DNA from: Rhizobium ruizarguesonis
GTDB taxonomy: Bacteria > Pseudomonadota > Alphaproteobacteria > Rhizobiales > Rhizobiaceae
Reading direction: 5' to 3'
Assembly (NCBI RefSeq): GCF_012349115.1
Contig: NZ_PQIG01000106.1
Span: 1 to 45,148 of the forward strand
Length of the DNA stretch: 45,148 nucleotides
The notes under the pieces are model-generated. The model was not told the origin of the DNA, made no database searches, and saw nothing but the letters and a program-made list of their open reading frames with translations. A program made the position numbers and the translations under genes. This document shows, piece after piece, positions 8,726 through 17,704 of this stretch; the stretch's first letter is position 1; each line of letters opens with the position of its first letter.

Positions 8726-10321
8726 TCAGCCGGCGATCGCCTTGCCTGTCATGAAGGCGGCCGCGCGCGCCGCAATCATCATCACCGGAGCATTGGTGTT
8801 GCCCGATACCAGCGTCGGCATCACCGACGCGTCGCATACCCTCAGACCCTCGACGCCGCGCACTTTCAGATCGGCCCCGACAACCGCCATCGGATCGTCA
8901 GCTCGCCCCATGCGCGCCGTGCCCGCCGGATGGAAAACGGTCTTGGCGGTCTGGCGGATGTAGTCTCGCAATGCCGCGGGATCACTTTCGACCCCCGGTT
9001 TCGGCAGGACGCGTCGCTTGATAAGCTTCGCAAGTGCTGGCGCATCCAGAATGCGGATCGCTGTCTCGACACCGCGCACCAACGTATCGAGGTCGGCCGG
9101 GTCTGAGAGGAGATTGGCGTTGAACTCCGCCCTGTCATTCGGGTCGGCGCTTCTGAGACGAATGGTGCCGCGCGAGCGCGGCCGAAGGTAACAGGGGCCG
9201 ATGCTGAGACCGTGACCGGGTTCGGGATCGCGGTCGACGAAGCCCACAAGAACCGGCAGGACATGGAACTGGACATCCGGCTGGCCGGTGCCCGCCGTAT
9301 CGACGAAACCACCGCATTCGACGACGTTCGATGAAAGCAGGCCACGATGCGACAGCAGGTAGCGCGCCATGTGTCCGGCGGCGCGAATCCCACTGTCATG
9401 CCCGAGGATGGAGATCGGCTCGTGGGTTTCGCCTTGAACCGGCGCTTCGAGATGATCCTGATAGTTTGCGCCGACGCCCGGCAGGTCGGCCACCACATTG
9501 ATGCCGTGAGAGCGCAGATGCTCGGCCTCGCCAATGCCCGAAAGCTGCAGGATCTTGGGTGTCGCGATCGCACCCGCCGTCAGGGCGATTTCCTTGGAAG
9601 CGGTGAATATGGTGCCATCCTGCAACGCGACACCCGTCGCCCGCCGACCTTCGAACAGGATGCGGGCGACCTTGCGTTCGGTCAGGATCGTGACGTTCGG
9701 CCTTATCTCCGCGTCGCGCAGGAACGCCTGCGCGGAACTCCAACGACGCCCCCGGTAAGTCGTACTCTGATAGAACCCGACGCCTTCCTGGTCTGCACCG
9801 TTGAAGTCGGGATTATAAGGAATGCCGACTTCCGTGGCTGCCTGAATGAAGGCTTCGCTCAGCGGATGGCGGTGACGAGGGTTCGAGACGTGCAGGCCGC
9901 CGCTGCGGCCATGAAATTCGCCACTGAGGCTTTCGTTATTCTCAAGCGATCGGAAAGCCGGCAGCACATCGTCGTAGGACCAGCCGTGACACCCCATCTG
10001 CGACCACGTATCGTAGTCGTTCCTGTGGCCACGGATGTAGATCATCGCATTGACGGAACTGCCACCGCCGAGCACGTTTCCCTGCGGGGTAATGCAAGGG
10101 CGGCCGTTGAGGCCCTTCTCCGGCTCGGAGGCATAGGGGTGAATGTCGACACCCTTGCCGAGAACCTTAAAGAAGGTCGCTGGAACATGGATCCAGCGAT
10201 CGGTGTCACGCCGACCGGATTCGATCAGCAGGACCTTGTTTTCCGGGTTCTCGGAGAGCCGGTTTGCCAGCACACAGCCGGACGATCCGCCACCGACGAT
10301 GATATAGTCGAAGTTCGCCAT
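8726..10321 (-). CDS. GMC-family FAD-dependent oxidoreductase (alcohol/choline dehydrogenase-like)
   Basis: A 531-residue flavoenzyme. The FAD-binding motif VGGGSSG is at residues 9-15, a GMC signature-like stretch (GGGSSVNAMIYIRG) follows about 75 residues later, and the C-terminal catalytic pair is present as FHPAGTARMG (His) and SGNTNAPVMM (Asn). The family oxidises alcohols to aldehydes, with choline, alkanols or aryl alcohols as typical substrates. It starts 3 bases after the aldehyde dehydrogenase gene stops, so an alcohol-to-aldehyde-to-acid pair is likely. Whether it acts on choline itself cannot be decided here. Confidence 0.85.
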   Translation of the reverse strand: MANFDYIIVGGGSSGCVLANRLSENPENKVLLIESGRRDTDRWIHVPATFFKVLGKGVDIHPYASEPEKGLNGRPCITPQGNVLGGGSSVNAMIYIRGHRNDYDTWSQMGCHGWSYDDVLPAFRSLENNESLSGEFHGRSGGLHVSNPRHRHPLSEAFIQAATEVGIPYNPDFNGADQEGVGFYQSTTYRGRRWSSAQAFLRDAEIRPNVTILTERKVARILFEGRRATGVALQDGTIFTASKEIALTAGAIATPKILQLSGIGEAEHLRSHGINVVADLPGVGANYQDHLEAPVQGETHEPISILGHDSGIRAAGHMARYLLSHRGLLSSNVVECGGFVDTAGTGQPDVQFHVLPVLVGFVDRDPEPGHGLSIGPCYLRPRSRGTIRLRSADPNDRAEFNANLLSDPADLDTLVRGVETAIRILDAPALAKLIKRRVLPKPGVESDPAALRDYIRQTAKTVFHPAGTARMGRADDPMAVVGADLKVRGVEGLRVCDASVMPTLVSGNTNAPVMMIAARAAAFMTGKAIAG

Positions 10322-10324
10322 GGC

Positions 10325-11731
10325 TCAGCTCAACACCGTCTGGATCGTGGTGAATTCCTTCAGCCCTTCGGAGCCGAACTCGACACCGATGCCCGATTGT
10401 TTGACGCCGCCGAAGGGCGCGTTCGGCTGGATCGTGCCGTGCTTGTTGATCCAGACCGAGCCGCATTCGAGCTGCATTGCGTAGCGCTTGGCTTTTTCGG
10501 CGTCTGCCGACCAGACAGAGCCTCCAAGCCCGGCGGGATTGGTGTTGGCGCGGGCGATGACCTCATCGATATCGGTGTAACGAATGATCGGCAGTGCCGG
10601 CCCGAACTGCTCTTCGTCGACGAGACGAACACCATGGTCGACGTCGGCAACAAGCGTGATCGGATAGAAGTAACCCGGCCGATCGATCGGCGTGCCGCCG
10701 GCGAGAATTCGGCCGCCATTGGCGCGCGCATCATCGACAAGTTCGCGAACTTTGTTGAACTGCATTTCGTTCTGGACCGGGCCAAGAATGCTGGTTTCGT
10801 CAAGGCCGTCGCCGATCACGATCCTGCCGGCGTAGTCGGCAAGCCGTGCGCAGACGTCTTCATAAATGCTGTCGTGCACATAAAGGCGCTTCAGCGCTGC
10901 GCAGGTCTGGCCGTTGTTGATGAAGGCTCCCCAGAACAGGCCCTCGGCGATCTGTGCAGGGTCGGCATCGGGAAGAACGATACCGGCATCATTGCCGCCA
11001 AGCTCGAGCGTCAGGCGCTTCAACGTCGCGACAGCCGAAGCCATGACCTTCTTGCCGGTCTCGGTCGAGCCTGTGAAGGTCATCTTGGCGATGCCGTCAT
11101 GGGCGGAAAGTGCTGCACCAATGCTGTTTTCGCCGGTGATGACATTGACGACGCCGGGCGGCAGCACTTCATTCATGATCTCGACAAGACGGATCGTCGA
11201 AAGTGGTGTCAGCGGCGAGGGCTTGATGATGACCGTATTGCCGGCTCGCACCGCTGGCACGATATGCCAGCAAGCGATCATCACCGGCCAGTTCCAGGGT
11301 GTGATCGAACCGACGACGCCAATCGGCTTGCGATGCAATTCGACACGTCCTTCATTGTCGTCCTGCAGAATTTCGATGGGCAGATTCAGCTCTGCCGTAT
11401 GGCGTGTCCACGCAAGTGCACCACCTATTTCAAACCGGGAACCGAGACCATTGAGAGGCTTGCCCTGCTCCAGCGTCAAAAGGCGTGCAAGTTCCTCGCC
11501 ATTGGCTGCGATCTTTTCGGCAATGGCGCGACAGGCGGCCTGGCGCTCTTCTTCCGACGCCTGGCTCCAAGTGCGAAAGGCGACTGAGGCGGCGGCAACG
11601 GCAAGGTCGAGATCCGCCGCCGTCGCCAGCGGCATCTGACCGACGACTTCGCCGGTCGATGGGTTGCGAACGTCGGCATAGGTTGCGGTCTCGATGCGTG
11701 CTCCGCCGATGAACAGACTGTACTGCTTCAC
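10325..11731 (-). CDS. NAD(P)-dependent aldehyde dehydrogenase
   Basis: A 468-residue aldehyde dehydrogenase. The active-site Cys is in NNGQTCAALKRL, the general base Glu in LELGGND, and the cofactor-binding segment is TPWNWPVMIACWH followed by FTGSTETGKK. GTG 11731 is preferred because GGGAGGAG sits just upstream and the protein then begins with the family's FIGG motif; an ATG further up at 11824 adds an unrelated tail. It is the first gene of the leftward transporter operon and is paired with the GMC gene. Phenylacetaldehyde-type substrates are possible from context, but this is inference. Confidence 0.85.
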   Translation of the reverse strand: MKQYSLFIGGARIETATYADVRNPSTGEVVGQMPLATAADLDLAVAAASVAFRTWSQASEEERQAACRAIAEKIAANGEELARLLTLEQGKPLNGLGSRFEIGGALAWTRHTAELNLPIEILQDDNEGRVELHRKPIGVVGSITPWNWPVMIACWHIVPAVRAGNTVIIKPSPLTPLSTIRLVEIMNEVLPPGVVNVITGENSIGAALSAHDGIAKMTFTGSTETGKKVMASAVATLKRLTLELGGNDAGIVLPDADPAQIAEGLFWGAFINNGQTCAALKRLYVHDSIYEDVCARLADYAGRIVIGDGLDETSILGPVQNEMQFNKVRELVDDARANGGRILAGGTPIDRPGYFYPITLVADVDHGVRLVDEEQFGPALPIIRYTDIDEVIARANTNPAGLGGSVWSADAEKAKRYAMQLECGSVWINKHGTIQPNAPFGGVKQSGIGVEFGSEGLKEFTTIQTVLS

Positions 11732-11857
11732 GATTGGCTCCTCCCTGAGCTTTGGAAGGAGTATGACGGGGCAGAAGAAAGCCGTCTTGGGCAGGAGCGC
11801 GCCGCGACTTGGTTTGAAACGCAACAGGCCGTCGGCTCATCAAGTATTCAAACCGCA

Positions 11858-12829
11858 CTATTGTGCGGTTGATGTCACCGGCCTGAGCAGATCGGTCGGC
11901 GCGCAGTCGAACAGATCCTTGAAGCTGCGATTGAAATAGGAAATATCATTGAAGCCGGCCGAATAGGCGACTTCCGCGATCGTCCTTGGGCTTCTTTGAT
12001 CTTTGATCTGCGCAATCTTTTCACGCACAAGGCGCAACCGCTTGTCACGGATGACCGTGGTGCAGGTCATGCCGATACCTTGAAAATCCTGCTGCAACGT
12101 GCGGATGGATACCCCGATCCGTGTCGCCAGCCACTTGGCGCTGAGATCGCTCTCGGTCAGGTGTCGGTCGATCAGTATGTCGACCATTTCCAGCCGCCGC
12201 GAAGCGCTGTCGTTGAGAGCGGACATGGCGTCGCCGTTTGAGACGAAGGCCTGTCGCGTCGCATTGAACATCAGGTGCCGCAGATTGGCGGACGCGGCAT
12301 CCGATGCCGAATTGGACATGATCTTCGCCACCAGCGCACGCAGCATCATTGCCATCGGGTCAAAGGCCTCGAGTTTGCGGGCGATGTCGAAATCGATCGG
12401 GCTTTCGGCATACATGATCTGGCGTGGCAAATGCAGCGACAGATGATTGCTGAACTGTCCACCGAAATGGAATGTCGTGGGCCGGGTCGAGTCGACGAGA
12501 ATGCAATCACCGACATCCAGGACTGCCTGGAGGCCGACGTGCTCGAGACCACAGGACCCTTCGAGCTGCATGATGAGAAAAAGGTGTTCGTTGGCGTCGC
12601 GGCGAATGTCATCCCAATCTCGATGGACGCGATCGAGATCATTGGAAACATGGGCGAACTCCATACCGCAGACATCGATACGCCGGGCTGCCCCCGTTAC
12701 GGCCTTGCCGCTCTCCATTGCTTTCGGATTGAAGTTGCCGCAGATCGATTGGAGATCACTGGTCCATTGATCATAGGGAACGGTTGCCCATGCGTGTTGC
12801 ATCAGGGCCTGATTGTTCAAGAGCTCCAA
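11858..12829 (-). CDS. FeaR-like AraC-family regulator
   Basis: A 323-residue AraC protein. Its C-terminus has two helix-turn-helix units (SAKWLATRIGVSIRTLQQDFQ and IAEVAYSAGFNDISYFNRSFKDLF). The N-terminal domain begins with a stretch like FeaR (YDQWTSDLQSICGNFNP), the E. coli activator that responds to aromatic amines and drives amine oxidase and phenylacetaldehyde dehydrogenase genes. It sits 126 bases upstream of the leftward aldehyde dehydrogenase/GMC/Liv operon and is transcribed the same way, so it is the best candidate for that operon's activator. A CATG-centred operator-like site lies about 130 bases before its start. Confidence 0.8.
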   Translation of the reverse strand: MELLNNQALMQHAWATVPYDQWTSDLQSICGNFNPKAMESGKAVTGAARRIDVCGMEFAHVSNDLDRVHRDWDDIRRDANEHLFLIMQLEGSCGLEHVGLQAVLDVGDCILVDSTRPTTFHFGGQFSNHLSLHLPRQIMYAESPIDFDIARKLEAFDPMAMMLRALVAKIMSNSASDAASANLRHLMFNATRQAFVSNGDAMSALNDSASRRLEMVDILIDRHLTESDLSAKWLATRIGVSIRTLQQDFQGIGMTCTTVIRDKRLRLVREKIAQIKDQRSPRTIAEVAYSAGFNDISYFNRSFKDLFDCAPTDLLRPVTSTAQ

Positions 12830-12956
12830 CTCTGCCTCCCAACAGTGTCAGTCAACGACATGTCCGTCTCGCGCGACTCTCCCACAAGCGCAAAAAGGCG
12901 GCAACACCTGAGACCGGTAAACTGAAAGAGTGTCGAAGATCGATCGCCCTGTCAAT

Positions 12957-12976
12957 ATATTTCACATGTTAACTAG
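12957..12976 (-). promoter_or_regulatory. HpaR-type operator-like site upstream of the FeaR-like gene
   Basis: This 20-base site matches the perfect palindrome at 26433-26452 in 17 positions and shares the core ACATGTTAA. It overlaps the hpaA stop codon. On the minus strand a TTGACA hexamer (12955-12950) follows at once, which would be a -35 element for the FeaR-like gene. A near-copy with the same TTGACA lies at 19350-19376. Binding by HpaR is inferred from the similarity to the hpaR/hpaF operator. Confidence 0.5.
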
Positions 12977-13863
12977 AGTCCGTCATCCCGACTCTTCTCA
13001 CCAGCTATGTTTTGCCGCCGCCATTCACTGGGCGGCATACCGGTCCGCGCGCGGAAAAAGCGCGAAAAATAAGCGGCATCCTTCAAGCCCACCTCGTAGG
13101 CTATGTCCTCGAGCGATCGGATGGTGAAAAGCAACAGCCGCTTGGCCTCGAGCAGGCGACGCTCGGCGATCATGTCCTTGACGCCCTGGCCGAATGCCAT
13201 GTGCCCGGCCTTGGCAAGAAGATGCGGCGTGGTGCCGAGGCTCGAAACGTAGCGCGCAACCGGCCAGTTCTCGCGAAAATGCCGGTCGATCAGCCGTCGA
13301 AGGTCACCAGCAAGCAGGCGTTGTGGCGATTGTGCCAGCGTCGGCGCGTCGGACGCCAGGCGTCGGATCTGGGTCAGCATGGCGGCAACCAATGGTGAAA
13401 GGATCGTATCGGCCTGGCCTCTCCCCTCGGAGTACTCCTCCAGAATTAGTTGCATGGTCCGCCGAAGTCTCTCCCAGAACGCTTCCGCGCCCTGCCCCGT
13501 CACCATCACCGGGCGATCCAGCGGCAGCGTCGTCTGACCGGCGATCGACGGCAGCAGACTGTCTGCGATCGACACGACGACCGCGTCTGAAACAAGCGGA
13601 TCGACGTTGAAGCCGTGGATGACGCCGCTCGGCACGAAGCTGACGGCAGGCGCCAAAAAGTCCAAACGTTGATCTTCTATGAAATAGGATCCGCTGCCGC
13701 TGGTCCAGAACGTGACCTGCATCATCCGATCATGTTTATGGGCCCGAACCTGGCCGGAATGGAGATTTGCTCGCGCCATCACCGTTTCGACATGAAGAAA
13801 TCCGATCTCCAAAGGGCGATCCGGTTCGCCGTAGACAAAGAAACTTGGGACGATGTCGTTCAT
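12973..13863 (-). CDS. hpaA: HpaA-like AraC-family regulator of 4-hydroxyphenylacetate hydroxylase
   Basis: A 296-residue AraC protein with an N-terminal cupin-like sensing domain (HKHDRMMQVTFWTSGSGSYFIED, then SFVPSGVIHGF) and a C-terminal HTH pair ending in IRSLEDIAYEVGLKDAAYFSRFFRARTGMPPSEWR. In E. coli, HpaA activates hpaBC in response to 4-HPA. Here the gene is divergent from hpaBC, with 98 bases between them, which fits that role. ATG 13863 is chosen on family length; a longer start (13908 or 13926) is possible, since none has a strong ribosome site. The symbol rests on the family resemblance and on position. Confidence 0.8.
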   Translation of the reverse strand: MNDIVPSFFVYGEPDRPLEIGFLHVETVMARANLHSGQVRAHKHDRMMQVTFWTSGSGSYFIEDQRLDFLAPAVSFVPSGVIHGFNVDPLVSDAVVVSIADSLLPSIAGQTTLPLDRPVMVTGQGAEAFWERLRRTMQLILEEYSEGRGQADTILSPLVAAMLTQIRRLASDAPTLAQSPQRLLAGDLRRLIDRHFRENWPVARYVSSLGTTPHLLAKAGHMAFGQGVKDMIAERRLLEAKRLLLFTIRSLEDIAYEVGLKDAAYFSRFFRARTGMPPSEWRRQNIAGEKSRDDGL

Positions 13864-13961
13864 GCTGGCCGCCGTAAAAAGTACAAGTGATTTCCCTATT
13901 CTGTCCATGGTGGAAGGCGAACGCAAGGACTAGCATTTGTCTCACATCAAGGGAGGACGAC

Positions 13962-15524
13962 ATGCGATCAGAAGATTTCCGGGCCGATACCAAGCGGCCC
14001 TTCACCGGTGAGGAATATCTGGCATCCCTGCGTGACGGGCGGGAGGTCTACATCAATGGTGAGCGTGTCAAGGACGTGACCGCGCATCCCTCGATGCGCA
14101 ATTCCGCCCGCTCGCTCGCCAGGCTTTACGATGCGCTGCATGCGGAAAAGACCAAGGAACGGTTGACATCGCCGACCGACACCGGCTCTGGGGGCTACAC
14201 CCACAAATATTTCCGTGTCGCAAAGTCCTCCGCCGATCTCGTCGCTCAACAGGGTGCGATCGCCGACTGGGCCCGCATGTCCTATGGATGGATGGGCCGA
14301 ACCGCCGACTACAAAGCAGCATTGATGAATACGCTGGGCGCCAATGCCGACTGGTACGGTCCCTTCAAGGACAATGCACTCGCCTGGCACAAGCGTGCCC
14401 AGGAAGCGGCTCTCTTCATGAACCACGCGATCGTCAACCCGCCGATCGACCGCCACAAGCCGGCGGATGCCGTAAAAGACGTATTCGTTCATATCACCAA
14501 GGAAACCGACGCCGGCATCTACGTCTCGGGCGCCAAGGTTGTGGCGACGTCCTCTGCTTTGACGCACTACAATTTCCTGGCACAGAGCTCGGCGACGGTC
14601 ACGGAAGACCCGTCGCTGTCGGTGATGTTCATCGTCCCGATGAATGCGCCCGGCATCAAGATGTTCTGCCGCGTCTCCTATGAGGAAACGGCAAATCGTG
14701 TCGGCACGCCGTTCGACTACCCGCTCTCTTCCCGCTTCGATGAGAACGATGCCATCCTGGTTCTGGACAACGTCTTCATCCCCTGGGAGGACGTGCTGGT
14801 CCTGCGCGATGCGCCGAAGATCCTGTCCTTCCATCCCGCTTCCGGCTTCATGCACGGCTACTGCTTCCAGGGCTGCACGCGTTTCGCCGTCAAACTCGAC
14901 TTCCTGGCGGGCCTGCTCGCCAAGGCATTGCGGGCGACCGGCGGCGATGCCTTCCGCGGCAATCAGGCCGCACTTGGTGAAGTCATCGCGTTGCGCCACA
15001 TGTTCTGGAGCTTCTCCAACGCCATGGCCTACAATCCGATCCACTGGGCGAACGGCGCAGTGCTGCCCAATCTGGAGGCGGCTCTCGCCTATCGCACTTT
15101 CATGTCGGAAGCCTATCCCCGCGTCATCGAGACGGTCCGCAAGGTCGTCGCCTCGGGACTGATCTACCTGCCGTCCTCGGCCAAGGATTTCGGCAATCCG
15201 GAGATCGACCGCTATCTCGGCCAGTATGTGCGCGGCTCCAACGACATGGGCCATATCGAACGCATCAAGATCATGAAGCTGTTGTGGGACGCAACCGGAA
15301 CCGAGTTCGGCGGACGGCATGCGCTCTACGAATTGAACTATGCCGGAGCGCCGGAAGAAGTCCGGCTTCAAGTGTTGAAGGGGGCCGAGCGTGGCGGACG
15401 GTTGCGCGAAATGGAGGCCTTGGTCGATACCTGCATGAGCGACTACGACGAAAACGGCTGGACCGGTGACACCTGGTTGCCGCCGATCGGCAATGCAGAC
15501 CAGTTCAAGTCCGCTGCTGAATAG
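13962..15524 (+). CDS. hpaB: 4-hydroxyphenylacetate 3-monooxygenase, oxygenase component
   Basis: A 520-residue FADH2-dependent monooxygenase, the same length as E. coli HpaB. It matches that protein almost throughout: RPFTGEEYL near the N-terminus, DTGSGGYTHK, SYGWMGRT.DYKAA, HAIVNPPIDRH, SGAKVVATSSALTHYN, YPLSSRFDENDAI and GLIYLPSSA. It hydroxylates 4-hydroxyphenylacetate to 3,4-dihydroxyphenylacetate (homoprotocatechuate) using reduced FAD supplied by HpaC. ATG 13962 has GGGAGGA before it and gives the family's N-terminus; an in-frame upstream ATG at 13887 adds an unrelated tail. It forms an operon with hpaC 9 bases downstream. Confidence 0.97.
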   Translation: MRSEDFRADTKRPFTGEEYLASLRDGREVYINGERVKDVTAHPSMRNSARSLARLYDALHAEKTKERLTSPTDTGSGGYTHKYFRVAKSSADLVAQQGAIADWARMSYGWMGRTADYKAALMNTLGANADWYGPFKDNALAWHKRAQEAALFMNHAIVNPPIDRHKPADAVKDVFVHITKETDAGIYVSGAKVVATSSALTHYNFLAQSSATVTEDPSLSVMFIVPMNAPGIKMFCRVSYEETANRVGTPFDYPLSSRFDENDAILVLDNVFIPWEDVLVLRDAPKILSFHPASGFMHGYCFQGCTRFAVKLDFLAGLLAKALRATGGDAFRGNQAALGEVIALRHMFWSFSNAMAYNPIHWANGAVLPNLEAALAYRTFMSEAYPRVIETVRKVVASGLIYLPSSAKDFGNPEIDRYLGQYVRGSNDMGHIERIKIMKLLWDATGTEFGGRHALYELNYAGAPEEVRLQVLKGAERGGRLREMEALVDTCMSDYDENGWTGDTWLPPIGNADQFKSAAE

Positions 15525-15533
15525 GAGGCGACC

Positions 15534-16046
15534 ATGGAGGAGGCCTTTTCCAAAACCGAGTTCCGCAACGCCATGGCGCGCGTTTGCGCGCCGGTCAACG
15601 TCATCACCACCAATGGTCCCGCCGGTCGCGGCGGGTTCACCGCCACGGCCATGTGCAGCGTGACGGATGAGCCGCCGACGCTGCTCGTCTGCATGAATAG
15701 CCGATCCGCCCAAACTGCACTGTTTCTGGAAAACCACCGGTTCTGCGTGAACGTATTAAGTCACGACCACAGAGAGCTAGCCGGGAAATTCGCCGGAGCA
15801 ACCGCCGATATGGAGGCGCGCTACGCCTCTGCGGATTGGGTCGCAATGCCTTCAGGTACGGATGCTCTCGCGGATGCGATCGTCTCATTTGATTGCGAGC
15901 TGTCCGAGGCAAGACTTGTCGGCAGCCATCACATTTTCATCGGGCGGATCGCCGGCATCCGATCCCGTCCCGACGGCAACGCATTACTGTATTTTGACCG
16001 GAATTATGTTCATGTCCCGACGCAACTTGGCAGCTTCGGAGGTTGA
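15534..16046 (+). CDS. hpaC: 4-hydroxyphenylacetate 3-monooxygenase, flavin reductase component
   Basis: A 170-residue NAD(P)H:flavin oxidoreductase of the HpaC/flavin_reduct family. The FMN-binding segment GGFTATAMCSVTDEPPTLLVCMN and the following FCVNVLSHDHRELAGKFAG are typical, and the end GNALLYFDRNYVHV fits. It supplies reduced flavin to HpaB by diffusion. It starts 9 bases after hpaB with a GGAGG site, and a strong hairpin closes the unit 5 bases after the stop. Confidence 0.95.
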   Translation: MEEAFSKTEFRNAMARVCAPVNVITTNGPAGRGGFTATAMCSVTDEPPTLLVCMNSRSAQTALFLENHRFCVNVLSHDHRELAGKFAGATADMEARYASADWVAMPSGTDALADAIVSFDCELSEARLVGSHHIFIGRIAGIRSRPDGNALLYFDRNYVHVPTQLGSFGG

Positions 16047-16050
16047 AGGT

Positions 16051-16085
16051 ATTCGCTGTCAGCCACGTTGCAGCTGACAGCGAAT
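16051..16085. terminator. Hairpin ending the hpaBC operon
   Basis: ATTCGCTGTCAGC (16051-16063) and GCTGACAGCGAAT (16073-16085) form a perfect 13-bp stem with a 9-base loop, starting 5 bases after the hpaC stop and 82 bases beyond the convergent aldehyde dehydrogenase gene. There is no T-run, so it may act as a 3'-end stabiliser or need a partner factor. As a perfect inverted repeat it would be read the same from both sides. Confidence 0.6.
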
Positions 16086-16167
16086 GGGCTGCGCGCGGAA
16101 GCTTCAACTTCAGATGCGTCCGACATTTCAACTGCGACCCCTGCTCTCGGCAAAGTGTTCGACCAAG

Positions 16168-17646
16168 CTAGAGCTGGATCCATGCCGTTTTCAGATTGTG
16201 ATACTTTTCCATGGCGTGTAGCGACTTGTCGTGGCCGTTGCCCGACTGGCGGATGCCGCCGAGCGGCACGGTGTTGTCGGCGCCGCCATAGGTATTGACG
16301 TGGACGACGCCGGCCTTGACCCCCCGCACCATGCGATGGGCGCGAGACAGGTTGCTGGTCCACACGGCTGAAGCGAGGCCATAAGGCGTGGCATTGGCAA
16401 TGCTGATTGCCTCTGCATCGTCATCGAAGGGAATGATGGAGAGGATCGGTCCGAAAACCTCCTCTCTGGCCAGCGTCATCTGCGGCGTCACGTCGAAAAC
16501 GGTCGGCTGCATGTAGAAACCGCCGGTGTCCTGAAGAATACGGCCGCCGCCGGTCCTCAGTCTTGCACCTTCGGACAGCGCCTGGGCGGCGAAACCGAGG
16601 TCCTTCTCGAGTTGGATCTCGCTGGAGATGGCGCCGGATTCGGTCGAGAGCAACAGCGGATCGCCAACCTTTATCTTTTCGGCAATGGCTGAGATCCGTT
16701 CTGCGAAGGCTTCGTGGATCGACCGCTCGACCAGGAGTCTCGACCCGGCAACGCAGACCTGTCCCGAGTTTCTGAAGATGCCGAATGCCGAGACCTTGGC
16801 GGCCAGTTCGAGGTCCGGCGCATCGGCGAAGACGATGTTGGGCGATTTGCCGCCCAGTTCGAGATAGACCCGCTTCAGGTTGGAGCGCGCCGAATATTCG
16901 AGCAGCCGGCGGCCGACGCCGCCGGAGCCGGTGAAGACGAGAACATCGATATCGCCATGCAGGCCGATCGCCTCTCCGGCGACCGTGCCGCGGCCGGTGA
17001 CAACATTGAGCACTCCCTCCGGCAAGCCGGCTTCAGCACACAGCGCCGCCAGTTTCAGAAGGCTGAGCGATGCGCCTTCGGCGGGCTTCAGCACCACCGA
17101 GTTGCCGGCTGCCAGCGCCGGCGCGATCTTCCAGGCGCCGATCATCATCGGGAAATTCCACGGCACGATAGCGGCGACGACGCCGACGGGCTCGCGGTGA
17201 ATGAGGCCGAGAACGCTTTCGGAGGTGGGTGCAATTTCGCCGTAGACCTTGTCGAGGGCTTCGGCGTAATAGCGGAAGGTGGCGGCGGCGCTGCCGGGCT
17301 CGGCTTTCAGTGCCATGCTGATTTCCGTACCGTTGTCGCGCACGCCGAGAACCGCCAATTCCAGCGCATCACGCTCGATCAGTTCGGCGATCCGGAACAG
17401 GATTTTCTTGCGCTCGCCGGGCGCTGCCTTCGACCACGCGCCCTTCTCGAAAGCGGTGCGCGCAGCCCTAACGGCGAGATCGACATCCGCCGCCCCGGCA
17501 TCGCCGATAGTTGTCAATTTCGATCCGTCGATCGGCGAGATGACATCCATTGTCGCGCCGCTTAAAGGTGTACGCCACTCGCCGCCAATGAACAGCGATT
17601 GCGGCGAGACGACGCTCGAGCGGAGTTGGTCGATCTTGTCCTGCAT
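16168..17646 (-). CDS. PuuC/KauB-like aldehyde dehydrogenase
   Basis: A 492-residue aldehyde dehydrogenase close to the gamma-aminobutyraldehyde/guanidinobutyraldehyde group. It has PVGVVAAIVPWNFPMMIGAWKIAPALA, FTGSGGVGRR, the Glu of LELGGKSP, the active-site Cys in NSGQVCVAGSRLLVE, and the ending NGHDKSLHAMEKYHNLKTAWI that PuuC shares. It lies just after the APC permease gene in the same leftward unit. It may oxidise an aldehyde made by the nearby class III PLP enzymes: an amino-aldehyde, or 4-hydroxyphenylacetaldehyde feeding HpaBC. The sequence alone does not choose between these. Confidence 0.85.
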   Translation of the reverse strand: MQDKIDQLRSSVVSPQSLFIGGEWRTPLSGATMDVISPIDGSKLTTIGDAGAADVDLAVRAARTAFEKGAWSKAAPGERKKILFRIAELIERDALELAVLGVRDNGTEISMALKAEPGSAAATFRYYAEALDKVYGEIAPTSESVLGLIHREPVGVVAAIVPWNFPMMIGAWKIAPALAAGNSVVLKPAEGASLSLLKLAALCAEAGLPEGVLNVVTGRGTVAGEAIGLHGDIDVLVFTGSGGVGRRLLEYSARSNLKRVYLELGGKSPNIVFADAPDLELAAKVSAFGIFRNSGQVCVAGSRLLVERSIHEAFAERISAIAEKIKVGDPLLLSTESGAISSEIQLEKDLGFAAQALSEGARLRTGGGRILQDTGGFYMQPTVFDVTPQMTLAREEVFGPILSIIPFDDDAEAISIANATPYGLASAVWTSNLSRAHRMVRGVKAGVVHVNTYGGADNTVPLGGIRQSGNGHDKSLHAMEKYHNLKTAWIQL

Positions 17647-17666
17647 CTCAATCTCCTTACGAAAGA

Positions 17667-17690
17667 GATGGCGGACCGGCGTCCGCCATC
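17667..17690 (-). terminator. Hairpin between permease and aldehyde dehydrogenase genes
   Basis: GATGGCGGAC (17667-17676) pairs perfectly with GTCCGCCATC (17681-17690) around a 4-base loop. In the leftward direction the stem is followed by the pyrimidine-rich TCTTTC and then the AAGGAG ribosome site of the dehydrogenase. It probably attenuates read-through or sets the expression ratio of the two genes. Confidence 0.5.
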
Positions 17691-17704
17691 ATGATCCAGA
17701 TATG

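Noticed and set aside
9347..11587. A 746-codon open frame on the plus strand
   Set aside because: It lies wholly antisense to the GMC and aldehyde dehydrogenase genes, has no family resemblance and no ribosome site, and is a GC-rich codon artefact.
13968..15737. A 589-codon open frame antisense to hpaB and hpaC
   Set aside because: hpaB is certain from end to end; the antisense frame shows only composition-driven residues.
16168..17646. Assignment as phenylacetaldehyde dehydrogenase feaB
   Set aside because: Motifs fit the PuuC/KauB group better; a role in arylacetaldehyde oxidation is kept only as a possibility from context.
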